A stretch of 64,000 nucleotides of DNA. Source: DASUXA01 sp036378155. GTDB lineage: Bacteria; Actinomycetota; Actinomycetes; Mycobacteriales; Micromonosporaceae. A program made the translations under genes and the position numbers. Of this stretch, positions 31,112 through 42,566 are shown in pieces (positions within the stretch are counted from its first letter, which is position 1; every line of letters starts with the position of its first letter). The DNA lies in NCBI GenBank assembly GCA_036378155.1, contig DASUXA010000104.1, positions 1-64,000 on the forward strand, given 5' to 3'. Below the pieces are notes generated by a model. That model ran no database searches and was not told the origin of the DNA. It saw nothing but the letters and a program-made list of their open reading frames with translations.

Positions 31112-32527
31112 GTGGCGGAGAGGCAAGCGGCGAAGACGCGCGCACCGCGCGCGGTGTACGAATGCGACGCGTGTGGGCACCGGCCCGCCAAGTGGGTGGG
31201 CCGGTGCCCGGAGTGCGGCGAGTGGGGTTCGGTTGTCGAGACGGCGGCGGGTCCCGCCGCGCCGTCCGCCCGCGCCGTCGCACCTCGTACGCCGAGCGAG
31301 CCCGCCCGCCCGATCGCCACGATCAGCGCCGAGCCGGCGCGTGCCCGGCCCACCGGGGTAGCGGAACTCGACCGGGTGCTCGGCGGCGGACTGGTGCCCG
31401 GCGCGGTGGTGCTGCTCGCCGGGGAACCAGGTGTGGGCAAGTCGACGCTGCTGCTCGACGTCGCGCAGAAGTGGGCGGCGGGCGCGGGTTCGCCCGCTCT
31501 CGTGGTGTCCGGTGAGGAGTCGACCAGCCAGGTGCGGCTGCGCGCGGAGCGGATCGGCGCTCTGGACGAGCGCCTCTACCTGGCGTCCGAAACCGACCTG
31601 TCGGCGCTGCTCGGGCACCTGGACGCGGTCGAGCCGGGTCTCCTGGTGGTCGACTCGGTGCAGACCATCTCGGCACCCGGCGCGGACGGGGTGCCGGGCG
31701 GCGTCACGCAGGTCCGCGCGGTGACCGCCGCGATCGTCGCGGCGGCCAAGGAGCGGGGCGTCGCGACGGTACTGGTCGGTCATGTCACCAAGGACGGCCA
31801 GGTCGCCGGGCCCCGGGTGCTGGAGCACCTGGTCGACGTGGTGCTGCAGTTCGAGGGCGACAAGCACTCCTCGCTGCGGATGGTGCGCGGTCTGAAGAAC
31901 CGGTTCGGCGCCGCCGACGAGGTCGGCTGCTTCGAGATGCACGAGGGTGGGATCGCCAGCCTGCCCGATCCGTCCGGTCTGTTCCTCACCCGGTACGCCG
32001 AACCCACGCCGGGCACGTGTGTGACCGTGGCGATGGAGGGGCGGCGCGCCCTGGTCACCGAGGTGCAGGCGCTGATCGGCGGGCAGGTGGCGGGATCGCC
32101 TCGCCGGACCGTGTCGGGGCTCGACGGTGCCCGGCTGGCGATGGTGCTCGCCGTCCTGCAACGGCGCCTCAACGTGAAGTTGCACGACCGGGAGGTGTTC
32201 GCCGCGACCGTGGGCGGCATCCGCGTCGTCGAGCCGGCTGCCGACCTCGGTGTGGCGCTCGCCGTCGCGTCCGCCACGCACGACCTGCCGCTCGCCCCCG
32301 ACCTCGTCGCGATCGGCGAGGTCGGTCTGACCGGCGAGGTGCGCCGGGTGGGCGCGGTACCGCGTCGGCTCGCCGAGGCAGCCCGCCTCGGGTTCCGGTT
32401 CGCACTGGTACCTCCCGGTTGCGGCCCCGCCGCGACCGGGTCCGCTCCGAGCGGCATGAAGGTTCTCGAGGTGGCGGACATCCGCGCCGCCACGCACTGG
32501 GCGGCGCGCGCCTCGGCCGACGCGTGA
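31112..32527 (+). CDS. radA: DNA repair protein RadA
   Basis: RecA-related helicase that processes branched recombination intermediates. The 471-aa protein has a zinc finger (C18, C21, C32, C35 in YECDACGHRPAKWVGRCPEC), a RecA-like ATPase with Walker A GEPGVGKST (about 104-112), the RadA-specific KNRFG motif (in RGLKNRFGAADEVG) and a C-terminal Lon-protease-like domain (LAVASATHDLPLAPDLVAIG). All are intact. It is followed by disA after 85 nt, the normal actinobacterial pairing; RadA is known to modulate DisA activity in Bacillus and mycobacteria. Confidence 0.97.
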   Translation: MAERQAAKTRAPRAVYECDACGHRPAKWVGRCPECGEWGSVVETAAGPAAPSARAVAPRTPSEPARPIATISAEPARARPTGVAELDRVLGGGLVPGAVVLLAGEPGVGKSTLLLDVAQKWAAGAGSPALVVSGEESTSQVRLRAERIGALDERLYLASETDLSALLGHLDAVEPGLLVVDSVQTISAPGADGVPGGVTQVRAVTAAIVAAAKERGVATVLVGHVTKDGQVAGPRVLEHLVDVVLQFEGDKHSSLRMVRGLKNRFGAADEVGCFEMHEGGIASLPDPSGLFLTRYAEPTPGTCVTVAMEGRRALVTEVQALIGGQVAGSPRRTVSGLDGARLAMVLAVLQRRLNVKLHDREVFAATVGGIRVVEPAADLGVALAVASATHDLPLAPDLVAIGEVGLTGEVRRVGAVPRRLAEAARLGFRFALVPPGCGPAATGSAPSGMKVLEVADIRAATHWAARASADA

Positions 32528-32600
32528 CCCGGTGAGTGACCGACACGGGTTTGCCGCCTCACCCGGCGTACCGCAGCAGCATCGCACCGTCATCGATCCG

Positions 32601-32606
32601 TAGACT
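32601..32606 (+). promoter_or_regulatory. -10 element of leaderless disA
   Basis: TAGACT, 6 nt, GTG at 32613. The GTG codes the first residue of the normal DisA start. Confidence 0.5.
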
Positions 32607-32612
32607 GTCGGG

Positions 32613-33719
32613 GTGCCGATCGACCGGACCGTGGTGTGGAGCAGCGCGAGCGTCAGCGCGGATCCGCTGCGTGCCACGCTGGCGCTGATGGCTCCTGGTA
32701 CCGCGCTGCGTGACGGTTTGGAGCGGATCCTGCGTGGTCGCACGGGCGCCCTGATCGTGCTGGGGTACGACCGGACCGTCGAATCGCTCTGCACCGGCGG
32801 GTTCCCGCTGGACGTCGAGTTCTCCTCCACGCGGCTGCGCGAACTGTGCAAGATGGACGGCGCCGTGGTGCTGTCCAGCGACTGCACCCGGATCGTCCGG
32901 GCGGCGGTACACCTGATGCCCGACCCGTCGATCCCGTCGGAGGAGTCCGGCACGCGGCATCGCACGGCGGAGCGGGTAGCCAAGCAGACCGGCTTCCCGG
33001 TGATCTCGGTCAGCCAGTCGATGCGGATCATCGGGCTGTACGTCAACGGACAGCGCCACGTCATCGACGACTCGGGCGCGATCCTGTCCCGCGCCAACCA
33101 GGCGCTCGCCACGCTCGAGCGGTACAAGCTGCGCCTCGACGAGGTGAGCAGCACGTTGTCGGCGCTGGAGATCGAGGACCTGGTGACGGTCCGCGACGCG
33201 ATGGCGGTCGTCCAGCGGCTGGAGATGGTGCGCCGCATCGCCGACGAGATCGCCGGGTACGTGGTGGAACTCGGTACCGACGGGCGACTGCTGGCCCTGC
33301 AACTCGAAGAACTCATGGCGGGCGTGGACGCCGACCGCACCTTGGTCATCCGCGACTATCTGCCGGGCGGGCGGCGCAGCCGGGAACTCGAGGACGCCCT
33401 GGACGAACTCGACGCGCTGTCCGCGACCGACCTGATCGACCTGGTCGCGGTGGCGCGGGCGCTCGGCTACCCGGGTTCACCCGACGCGCTCGACGCCGCC
33501 GTGTCACCGCGCGGCTTCCGGCTGCTGGCGAAGGTGCCTCGGCTGCCCAGTACGGTGGTCGACCGGCTGGTGAACCACTTCGGCAGCCTCCAGCGGTTGC
33601 TCGGCGCGACTGTGGAGGATCTCCAGGCGGTCGACGGGGTCGGCGATACCAGGGCGCGCAGTGTCCGTGAGGGTCTGTCGCGACTGGCGGAGGCGTCGAT
33701 CCTGGAGCGGTACGTCTAG
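32613..33719 (+). CDS. disA: DNA integrity scanning diadenylate cyclase DisA
   Basis: Makes cyclic di-AMP from ATP and scans DNA for branched structures. The 368-aa protein has the DAC domain with DGA (82-84) and RHR (115-117, in SGTRHRTAERVAKQTG), a central helical linker and a C-terminal HhH DNA-binding domain (ATVEDLQAVDGVGDTRARSV). Everything needed for octamer formation and catalysis seems present. It follows radA, as in most Gram-positive bacteria. Confidence 0.97.
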   Translation: MPIDRTVVWSSASVSADPLRATLALMAPGTALRDGLERILRGRTGALIVLGYDRTVESLCTGGFPLDVEFSSTRLRELCKMDGAVVLSSDCTRIVRAAVHLMPDPSIPSEESGTRHRTAERVAKQTGFPVISVSQSMRIIGLYVNGQRHVIDDSGAILSRANQALATLERYKLRLDEVSSTLSALEIEDLVTVRDAMAVVQRLEMVRRIADEIAGYVVELGTDGRLLALQLEELMAGVDADRTLVIRDYLPGGRRSRELEDALDELDALSATDLIDLVAVARALGYPGSPDALDAAVSPRGFRLLAKVPRLPSTVVDRLVNHFGSLQRLLGATVEDLQAVDGVGDTRARSVREGLSRLAEASILERYV

Positions 33720-33850
33720 CGGGGCCTCGCAGTCGACGTCGATACGCCCCAGCACGTGAGCGTCGACCGGTACACCTCCGGCGCAACGTCGCTATGTCGG
33801 CATTGTCCCGACCAGACCGTGTCGCAGGAGGTACCGGGGTCGGGGCGCCG

Positions 33851-34537
33851 CTACTTGACGGTCAGCGTGACCGCCGGGCTGTACTTCGTGTCCAGCCGCG
33901 CGACCACCTGGTACGAGCCGGTCGGCAGCGGACCGCCCCGGACGCACTTGGGTGCCACGGAGCGACCGTCCCACTCCTGGTAGAAGGTGGCTTCCACATT
34001 CGGTCCGAAGGTCCGCACGTCCGGCTGCCCGTGGGTGGTCTGGCAGTAGTCCGACGACCAGACGATCTTGGAACCAGACATCACGCGCAATTCCTGCGGA
34101 TCGGCTCCGACATCGCGATTACACGAGTGTGTCGAGATGTTCTTGATCTTGATGGTCAGCCGAGTGAGCGACGGCGGCGTGAACGACGCCGGATCGGCGA
34201 CCACGGTGACCTGGATGTCCGAGTCGGAGCATGTCGGCGCGGAGTCGTCGAATGCCGCGACGGCGGGCGTGGTGGTCGGAATCTCCGAATTCGACACGTC
34301 CGGGCTTCCCGTCGGCGTCGGCGAGGCGGACGACGAATCGCCGATCGTGGGTCGCAGCAGACCGCCGCCGCTGCCCGAGGTCGGCTGTCCGCTGCCGGTC
34401 GCCCCACCGCCGCCGGTACCGCTACCGCCGGAACACGAGTACGTGATGAGAACGACGACGAGCAGAATGCCGCCGAGCACGACCGCCCGGCGTCGCCAGT
34501 AGACAGCCGGGGGCAGCGGACCCACCGTCAGCTTCAT
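33851..34537 (-). CDS. Single-pass secreted-domain membrane protein (Rv3587c-like position)
   Basis: A 228-aa protein with one TM helix near residues 16-34 (RRAVVLGGILLVVVLITY), a Gly/Ser/Pro-rich linker (residues 35-95) and a C-terminal beta-rich domain of about 120 residues with paired cysteines (SAPTCSDSDIQVTVVADP, NISTHSCNRDVG, SDYCQTTHG, APKCVRGGPLP). Four cysteines suggest two disulfides outside the cell. The domain resembles DUF4232-type extracytoplasmic modules. A gene in this position and with this layout follows disA in mycobacteria. Function unknown. It is convergent with disA. Confidence 0.75.
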   Translation of the reverse strand: MKLTVGPLPPAVYWRRRAVVLGGILLVVVLITYSCSGGSGTGGGGATGSGQPTSGSGGGLLRPTIGDSSSASPTPTGSPDVSNSEIPTTTPAVAAFDDSAPTCSDSDIQVTVVADPASFTPPSLTRLTIKIKNISTHSCNRDVGADPQELRVMSGSKIVWSSDYCQTTHGQPDVRTFGPNVEATFYQEWDGRSVAPKCVRGGPLPTGSYQVVARLDTKYSPAVTLTVK

Positions 34538-34588
34538 GATGTCCTCACCGTAGTAGCGACCGGAGTCACGATCGTGATGCCGCGCCGC

Positions 34589-35137
34589 CTACAGATACAC
34601 CCTCCGCGCGAAGACCGCATGCGCGCCCGCCACCCGATCGAGAAACAGCAGGCCAGCGCAGTGGTCGATCTCGTGCTGCAGAGCGCGCGCCTCGAACGCG
34701 TCGGTGGTCACCGTGACCCCGTCGCCGGTACCGGGAAGCTGTCCGGTGACCGTGAGCCGGCTGGCGCGCTTCACGTCGCCGGTCAGATCCGGTACCGACA
34801 TGCACCCCTCGCGCCCCTTCTGCCAGCGGGTCGCCTCCACCACCTCCGCGTTGCACAGCACCAAAGTGCCGTGGCAGGTGACCGTCTTCGGATGGTTCGA
34901 CACGTCGACCACGAACACCCGCGAGGCGACACCGACCTGCGGGGCGGCCAGCCCGACGCAGCCCGGCGACACCCGCATCGTGGCGATCAGGTCGGCGGCG
35001 AGGCGGATCACGGTCGGGTCCGTCGGGTCGACCGGCGCGCTGGGTTCGCCGAGAATCCGGGCCGGGGCGGCGACCACGCGACGGACCTCACCGTCGACGC
35101 CGAGTTCGTCCGCCGACCAGCCGAGCGGTGACGTCAC
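34589..35137 (-). CDS. def: Peptide deformylase
   Basis: Removes the formyl group from N-terminal Met of new proteins. The 182-aa enzyme has all three metal-site motifs: GCVGLAAPQVG, EGCMSVP and QHEIDHCAG. GTG 35137 is used because its overlap with the stop of the ACT-domain gene (stop at 35134-35136) indicates coupled translation; the larger open frame upstream is a shadow of that gene. The C-terminal region is of the long actinobacterial type (HAVFARRVYL). Confidence 0.95.
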   Translation of the reverse strand: MTSPLGWSADELGVDGEVRRVVAAPARILGEPSAPVDPTDPTVIRLAADLIATMRVSPGCVGLAAPQVGVASRVFVVDVSNHPKTVTCHGTLVLCNAEVVEATRWQKGREGCMSVPDLTGDVKRASRLTVTGQLPGTGDGVTVTTDAFEARALQHEIDHCAGLLFLDRVAGAHAVFARRVYL

Positions 35138-35652
35138 AGCAGATCCGCCTCGGCTGGGCGGAGCGCCGCGTACACGTCGAGCTTCCCCGCCACCTCGACC
35201 AACTGTCCGCGCAGCGCGTCGAGGTCGCACCCGGCGGGCAGGTCGACCTCGGCGACCAGCAGGTACAGGTCGCCGGTCAGCCGGGTGGTCAGGTCGGTGA
35301 TGTTGCCGCCGGCGGCGGCGACCACGCGGGTCACCGCGGCGACGATGCCGAGCCGGTCGGCGCCGTGCACGGTGAGCACGTACGGGCTGCCCAGCGGCTC
35401 CTGCGCCGCCTCCGGCTGTACCCCCGCGACGGTGACCAGCAGCGAACCGTCCCCGCTCAGCGGCGCCAGCGCCCGCTCGACCCGGTCGGGCTCGACGTCG
35501 CCGGCACAGATCAGAGTCATCGCGAAGTGCCCACGCAACAGGGTCATGGTCGAGTCGGTCAGGCTCAGCCCCAGGCCGGCGAGGGCCTGGGTGACGTCGG
35601 CGATGATGCCCGGGCGGTCCCGGCCGACCACGGTCACGGCTAGCTCGCTCAC
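35134..35652 (-). CDS. Tandem ACT-domain protein (GcvR-like)
   Basis: A 172-aa protein of two ACT domains: residues 1-80 (VSELAVTVVGRDRPGIIADV, TQALAGLGLSLTDSTMTLLR) and 90-165 (YVLTVHGADRLGIVAAVTRV). The GRDRPGI motif is typical of amino-acid-binding ACT regulators such as GcvR. No catalytic domain is attached, so it should be a small-molecule sensor; the partner is unknown. GTG 35652 is chosen: TTG 35673 would add seven residues of non-ACT sequence. It shares a 20-bp divergent promoter space with mutY. Confidence 0.85.
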   Translation of the reverse strand: MSELAVTVVGRDRPGIIADVTQALAGLGLSLTDSTMTLLRGHFAMTLICAGDVEPDRVERALAPLSGDGSLLVTVAGVQPEAAQEPLGSPYVLTVHGADRLGIVAAVTRVVAAAGGNITDLTTRLTGDLYLLVAEVDLPAGCDLDALRGQLVEVAGKLDVYAALRPAEADLL

Positions 35653-35658
35653 TCCGGT

Positions 35659-35664
35659 TAGTCT
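35659..35664 (+). promoter_or_regulatory. -10 element of leaderless mutY
   Basis: TAGTCT, 8 nt, ATG at 35673. The opposite strand offers CAGACT near the GTG of the ACT gene, so the two divergent start regions overlap in about 20 bp. Confidence 0.4.
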
Positions 35665-35672
35665 GCCGGACA

Positions 35673-36560
35673 ATGGACCTCGACTTCGCCGAGATGACCA
35701 CCAGGTGGTACGAGCATCACGCTCGGGACCTGCCGTGGCGGCGTCCCGACGCGACCCCCTGGGCGGTACTGGTCAGCGAATTCATGCTCCAGCAGACACC
35801 CGTCAGCCGAGTGCTCCCGGTGTGGCAGGAGTGGCTGGACCGGTGGCCGACGCCGGGCGCGCTCGCCGCCGAACCCGCCGCCGAAGCGATCCGCGCCTGG
35901 GGTCGGCTCGGGTACCCGCGCCGGGCGCTGCGACTGCACGGCTGCGCCACCGCGATCGTCGACCGGTACCACGGCGAAGTGCCGTCCAGCGTCGACGAGT
36001 TGCTGGGTCTGCCGGGCGTCGGGTCGTACACGGCACGCGCGGTCGCCGCGTTCGCGTTCGGGCAGCGGGTACCCGTGGTCGACACCAACGTGCGACGGGT
36101 CCTCGCCCGCGCCCTCGACGGACGCGGAGACGCCGGTCCAGCCACGACGGTGCGCGACCTCGCCGCCGTCGAGGCGCTGCTGCCGGCGGTACCGGCGCAG
36201 GCGGCGCGCGCCTCGGTCGCGTTCATGGAACTCGGCGCGCTGGTGTGTACCGCGCGGCAGCCCCGCTGCGCCCAGTGTCCGCTGGCGACCGGCTGCGCGT
36301 GGCGGCTCGCCGGGCAGCCCGCCGAGGCTGGACCGAGCCGACGGCGGCAGCGCTACGCCGGTACCGACCGGCAGGTCCGCGGACTGCTGCTGGCGGTACT
36401 GCGGGAGACGTCCGGCCCGGTGCCCGCCGCCCAGCTGGACAGCGTGTGGCACCTGGCGGAGCAGCGCGACCGGGCGCTGGCGAGCCTGCTCGCCGACGGT
36501 CTGGTACACGAGGTGGAGGCGGGCTGGTACGCGCTCGCCGGGCAGCACGGTCCCGGCTGA
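35673..36560 (+). CDS. mutY: A/G-specific adenine glycosylase MutY
   Basis: Removes adenine opposite 8-oxoguanine. The 295-aa protein has the catalytic E36 (SEFMLQQT), HhH motif LPGVGSYTARAVAAFAFG, catalytic D137 (VVDTNVRRVL) and the 4Fe-4S loop C192-x6-C199-x2-C202-x5-C208. The C-terminal NUDIX-like domain for 8-oxoG recognition appears reduced: only about 85 residues follow the cluster (GTDRQVRGLLLAVLRETSGP), shorter than in E. coli, which is common in actinobacteria. Confidence 0.96.
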   Translation: MDLDFAEMTTRWYEHHARDLPWRRPDATPWAVLVSEFMLQQTPVSRVLPVWQEWLDRWPTPGALAAEPAAEAIRAWGRLGYPRRALRLHGCATAIVDRYHGEVPSSVDELLGLPGVGSYTARAVAAFAFGQRVPVVDTNVRRVLARALDGRGDAGPATTVRDLAAVEALLPAVPAQAARASVAFMELGALVCTARQPRCAQCPLATGCAWRLAGQPAEAGPSRRRQRYAGTDRQVRGLLLAVLRETSGPVPAAQLDSVWHLAEQRDRALASLLADGLVHEVEAGWYALAGQHGPG

Positions 36561-36583
36561 TGACAGCGGCGGTGGCGCGGCGA

Positions 36584-36589
36584 TACTCT
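36584..36589 (+). promoter_or_regulatory. -10 element of leaderless deacetylase gene
   Basis: TACTCT, 7 nt, GTG at 36597. No Shine-Dalgarno upstream. Confidence 0.5.
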
Positions 36590-36596
36590 CGCGCCC

Positions 36597-37460
36597 GTGC
36601 CCGCCCCCCGCACACGGCCCGCGTCGATGCCCGGCCGTCGCCTGATCGCCACCCTGCTCGCCCTGCTCACCATCGTGACGGTGACCGCCTGCGCCGGTGA
36701 CGCGCCGTTCGCCCGGTGGCGCGGCGGCGGCGGTGCCGGCGGCGCGCTCGCCGCCGGCGACAACGACAGCGGGGAGGCGTACTCCACGCCGCCGCCCGCC
36801 CCGCCGGCACCGGCGAGCCTGCTCGCCCGGCTGCCGGTATTCGGACCGGCACCGGCGCCGGAGCCGATCACGGTACCCGACGGACCGTTCGCCCGGTTCT
36901 TCCACAAGATCCCGACCCGGCAGCCGGTGGCGTTCCTGACCATCGACGACGGCTGGGTACAGCGCCCGGAAGCGCTCGCGTTGCTGCGCGCCTCACACAT
37001 CCCGGTGACCCTGTTCCTGATCAGCCCGGTCGCGGCGGGCAATCCGGCGTACTTTCGCGGTCTGCAGGCGTCCGGCGCGGTGATCGAAGCGCACACGCTG
37101 ACCCATCCGTCGCTGCGCGGCAAGTCGTACGCCCTGCAGCACCACGAGATCTGCGGCTCGGTGGACCAGTTGGGGACGCTGTTCGGGCGGCGACCCGACC
37201 TCTTCCGCCCGCCGTTCGGGGAGTACGACCAGACGACGCTGCGCGCCGCGCACGACTGCGGCATCCGGGCGGTCTTCTACTGGACGGAAACAGTGGACAA
37301 GGGCATCGTCCGGTACCAGACGCCGCTGCACCGGGTCCAGCCGGGCGACATCATCCTGATGCACTTCCGCCCGGCGTATGCCGACGACTTCATCGCCGCG
37401 CTGAACGCGATCCACCAGGCGGGGCTGACCCCGGCGCTGCTCGAGGACTACATCGCCTAG
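36597..37460 (+). CDS. Polysaccharide deacetylase-family lipoprotein
   Basis: A NodB-homology hydrolase exported as a lipoprotein (signal LIATLLALLTIVTVTACAGD, lipobox VTAC). NodB motifs in order: motif 1 TIDDGW (two Asp), motif 2 HTLTHPSL (H-x3-H zinc pair), motif 3 RPPFGEYDQ, then FYWTETVDKG and the C-terminal MHFRP histidine. The set is complete, so deacetylation of peptidoglycan or another acylated glycan outside the cell is likely. A Gly/Pro linker (60 residues) separates the lipid anchor from the domain. It is convergent with clpC over a strong hairpin. Confidence 0.9.
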   Translation: MPAPRTRPASMPGRRLIATLLALLTIVTVTACAGDAPFARWRGGGGAGGALAAGDNDSGEAYSTPPPAPPAPASLLARLPVFGPAPAPEPITVPDGPFARFFHKIPTRQPVAFLTIDDGWVQRPEALALLRASHIPVTLFLISPVAAGNPAYFRGLQASGAVIEAHTLTHPSLRGKSYALQHHEICGSVDQLGTLFGRRPDLFRPPFGEYDQTTLRAAHDCGIRAVFYWTETVDKGIVRYQTPLHRVQPGDIILMHFRPAYADDFIAALNAIHQAGLTPALLEDYIA

Positions 37461-37549
37461 CTGACCGCCGCCCGGTCGCGCCGGTACGCGGCCCCCACCG
37501 CACCGCGCGATGCTCGCACGGCAGCCACCGGCATGCCGGCCCGGCAACG

Positions 37550-37592
37550 GGCAACGGCCCGGCCCACGCGACGCGTGGGCCGGGCCGTTGCC
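37550..37592. terminator. Bidirectional terminator hairpin
   Basis: A perfect 20-bp stem (arm GGCAACGGCCCGGCCCACGC) with a GAC loop between the convergent deacetylase and clpC genes. Confidence 0.85.
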
Positions 37593-37628
37593 TTGCTCAG
37601 TGGCGGGCGTCGCCGCCCGCCGGGGCGA

Positions 37629-40151
<2,523 letters not shown>

Positions 40152-40453
40152 TCCCTCGTGCTCCTCACGTGCCCAAGGCACTGAGTCGTATCCGTGCCAT
40201 CACTCTATCGCCGGTAGCCGACGCGTCTAACCTGCGCGCAGGCTGCGGATCGGTTACGACAAACCGCCCGATCCCGCCCTCGTACCCACGTACCAGCAGG
40301 TTCCAGCGACGTAGAGGGCAACGAGACAGGTGTCCTGCCTGTTCCTGGCACCCGTGCTGTACGCGCAGAGCGAAATCCGGCAGCCCGGAAACGATCATGG
40401 CGCCCGGTGACGCGTCGCGTCACGGGGCGCCATGGAGGCCGACGACGGCTTGC
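40152..40453. other. 302-nt region between lsr2 and clpC
   Basis: Holds the lsr2 terminator (40396-40434) and about 240 nt upstream of clpC. The latter contains a 12-bp palindrome CCTGCGCGCAGG (40231-40242), a candidate regulator site, but no convincing match to the ClgR or HspR motifs I know. No gene is supported. Confidence 0.5.
40396..40434 (-). terminator. Terminator of lsr2
   Basis: An 18-bp stem with a single mismatch (arm CATGGCGCCCGGTGACGC) and a GTC loop, starting 20 nt after the lsr2 stop. Confidence 0.8.
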
Positions 40454-40813
40454 TCAGCGACCTGCTTCGGCGTGGTACTGGTCCACGATCTCCTGCTTGA
40501 TCCGACCGCGCTCGGACACGTCGATGCCCTTACGCTTCGCCCACTCGCGGATGGCCTTGTTCTGCTCCCGGTCGGAGACGCTGCGACCGCCACGGCTGCG
40601 CGCCGCCGCGGCCCTGCCGCCGACGACGACTCCACCTCGCCCGACCCGACGCGCCGCCGCCGTGAATTCAGACAGCGCCTCGCGCAGCCGGTCCGCGTTC
40701 TTCTTCTTCAGGTCGATCTCATACTGGACGCCGTCCAGCCCGAACTTCACCGTCTCGTCGGCGTCACCGCCGTCGAGGTCATCGATCAGCTTGTGAATGA
40801 CTTCGCGCGCCAC
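40454..40813 (-). CDS. lsr2: Lsr2 nucleoid-associated protein
   Basis: H-NS-like protein that bridges DNA and silences AT-rich genes. The 119-aa protein has the N-terminal dimer domain (MAREVIHKLIDDLDGGDADE, KFGLDGVQYEIDLKKKNADR) and the C-terminal DNA-binding domain with NKAIREWAKRKGIDVSERGR, whose R-G-R enters the minor groove. A Gly/Ala/Arg linker joins them. GAAAGGAAAAGG precedes the GTG. A sigma-A-like promoter and an AT-rich upstream stretch suggest own control and possibly autoregulation. Confidence 0.96.
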   Translation of the reverse strand: MAREVIHKLIDDLDGGDADETVKFGLDGVQYEIDLKKKNADRLREALSEFTAAARRVGRGGVVVGGRAAAARSRGGRSVSDREQNKAIREWAKRKGIDVSERGRIKQEIVDQYHAEAGR

Positions 40814-40852
40814 TGCCTTTTCCTTTCGGCCTGGTACAGCCCGTATGTGAAG

Positions 40853-40883
40853 ACAATATCGCGAAAAGGTGTCGCATAGTCAA
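40853..40883 (-). promoter_or_regulatory. Sigma-A-type promoter of lsr2
   Basis: TTGACT (40878-40883), 19-nt spacer, TATTGT (40853-40858), with the lsr2 start 40 nt further on. It is the most AT-rich stretch in this part of the window and lies in the 83 nt between lysS and lsr2. Confidence 0.5.
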
Positions 40884-40896
40884 TGGGACACGGAAA

Positions 40897-42396
40897 TCAT
40901 TCGGGTCGGACCAGCGGGAAGAGGATCGTTTCACGGATGCCGAGCCCAGTGAGCACCATGAGTAACCGGTCGATTCCCATCCCCATACCACCGGTCGGCG
41001 GCATGCCGTACTCGATCGCCCGAAGGAAGTCTTCGTCGAGCTGCATCGCCTCGTAGTCTCCCTTCGCGGCGAGCAGCGACTGGGCCAGCAGTCGTTCGCG
41101 TTGTACAACCGGGTCCACGAGTTCGGAGTAAGCCGTCGCCAACTCCATTCCGCGCACATACAGGTCCCACTTCTCGGTGAGCCCCGGAGTGTCCCGGTGC
41201 TGGCGGGTCAGCGGCGCGGTCTCCTCGGGATAGTCGCGTACGAACGTCGGCTCGATCAACTCGGGTACCACGAGAGCTTCGAACAGTTCCTCGGCGAGTT
41301 TGCCCGGACCCCACTTCGGGTCGACCGGTACCTCGAACTTGTCGGCATAGCGAAGTAGCGCCGTCATCGGTGTGTCGACCGTCACTTCTTCGCCCAGCGC
41401 GTCGGAAAGCGAGCCGTACAGGGTGACCTCACGCCACTGCCCGCTCAGGTCCAATTCGGTGCCGTCGTGATGTGTCACCACGTACGAGCCCGCGACCGCC
41501 AACGCGGCCTCCTGTACGAGTTCGCGGGTCAGCACCGCCATCGTGTTGTAGTCGCCGTACGCCTCGTACGCCTCGAGCATCGCGAACTCCGGCGAGTGCG
41601 AGGAGTCCGAGCCCTCGTTCCGGAAATTGCGGTTGATCTCGAACACTTTCTCGATCCCACCGACGACTGCGCGCTTGAGGAAAAGCTCGGGCGCAATGCG
41701 CAGGTAGAGATCGGTGTCGAGAGCATTGCTGTGGGTCACGAACGGACGCGCTGTCGCGCCGCCGTGCAGCAACTGCAGCATAGGCGTCTCGACCTCGAGG
41801 AAGTCGCGACGATTCAACGAGTCGCGCAGACTGCGTACCACCTTCGCGCGGGTGCGTACCGTCTCGCGTGCCTGCGGTCGCATGATGAGGTCGACGTACC
41901 GCTGGCGTACCCGCGCCTCTTCGCTCATCGGCTTGTGCGCGACGGGAAGCGGACGCAGCGCCTTGGCGGTCAGCACCCACCGGTCGGCGAGTACCGACAA
42001 CTCGCCGCGCCGACTGGTGATCACCTCGCCCTCGATACCCACGTGGTCGCCCAGGTCCACGGTGTGCTTCCAGGCGTCCAGCGCCTCCGCACCGACCCGG
42101 TCGAGGGAGAGCATGGCCTGCAGTTCCGTGCCGTCGCCGGCGCGTAGTGTCGCGAAACACAGTTTTCCGGTGTTCCGCAGGAAGATCACTCTGCCGGTGA
42201 CCGCGACCTTGTCGCCGGTGGCGGTGTCGGTCGGCAGGTCGGCGTACGCGGCGCGGATCTGCGCGAGGGTGTGGGTGCGCGGAAAGACCGGCGGGTAGGG
42301 CGAGATTCCCTGTTCGAGCATCCGGGCGCGCTTCGCGCGGCGTACCCGCATCTGCTCTGGAAGATCGTCCTGGGGCGGGATCGGCTGGTCGGACAC
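40897..42396 (-). CDS. lysS: Lysyl-tRNA synthetase, class II
   Basis: Charges tRNA-Lys. The 499-aa protein has the OB-fold anticodon domain (VAVTGRVIFLRNTGKLCFAT) and class II motifs: motif 1 around FLEVETPMLQ, motif 2 FRNEGSDSSHSPEFAMLEAY and motif 3 GGMGMGIDRLLMVLTGL. The GSDSSHSPEF variant of motif 2 differs from the more common GISTRHNPEF and is typical of the actinobacterial branch. The GTG start has GAAGGAA upstream. Positioned in the conserved order clpC-lsr2-lysS. Confidence 0.96.
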   Translation of the reverse strand: MSDQPIPPQDDLPEQMRVRRAKRARMLEQGISPYPPVFPRTHTLAQIRAAYADLPTDTATGDKVAVTGRVIFLRNTGKLCFATLRAGDGTELQAMLSLDRVGAEALDAWKHTVDLGDHVGIEGEVITSRRGELSVLADRWVLTAKALRPLPVAHKPMSEEARVRQRYVDLIMRPQARETVRTRAKVVRSLRDSLNRRDFLEVETPMLQLLHGGATARPFVTHSNALDTDLYLRIAPELFLKRAVVGGIEKVFEINRNFRNEGSDSSHSPEFAMLEAYEAYGDYNTMAVLTRELVQEAALAVAGSYVVTHHDGTELDLSGQWREVTLYGSLSDALGEEVTVDTPMTALLRYADKFEVPVDPKWGPGKLAEELFEALVVPELIEPTFVRDYPEETAPLTRQHRDTPGLTEKWDLYVRGMELATAYSELVDPVVQRERLLAQSLLAAKGDYEAMQLDEDFLRAIEYGMPPTGGMGMGIDRLLMVLTGLGIRETILFPLVRPE

Positions 42397-42566
42397 GTCA
42401 CAGTTCCTTCGTCGTCGACTTCCCGACGAGCCTACCCACCGTGTCGATCTCGATTACCGGGCGACCGGTCCCCACGGGTCCGACGTCCGCGCCGGCAATG
42501 TCCGCACGGGCGCACGACGTCGCCTCGGGTCGGCGGCGGGCGACCGGCGGGCGTCGAGCGCACTCG

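Noticed and set aside
28535..33349. Minus-strand open frame of 1604 codons
   Set aside because: It is antisense to ubiA, lpqE-like, radA and disA, with low-complexity Arg/Ser/Gly-rich translation. Only its last 255 codons are a real gene (the UbiG-like methyltransferase).
40231..40242. CCTGCGCGCAGG palindrome as a ClgR site for clpC
   Set aside because: It does not match the ClgR motif I know, so it is reported only as a palindrome in the region note.
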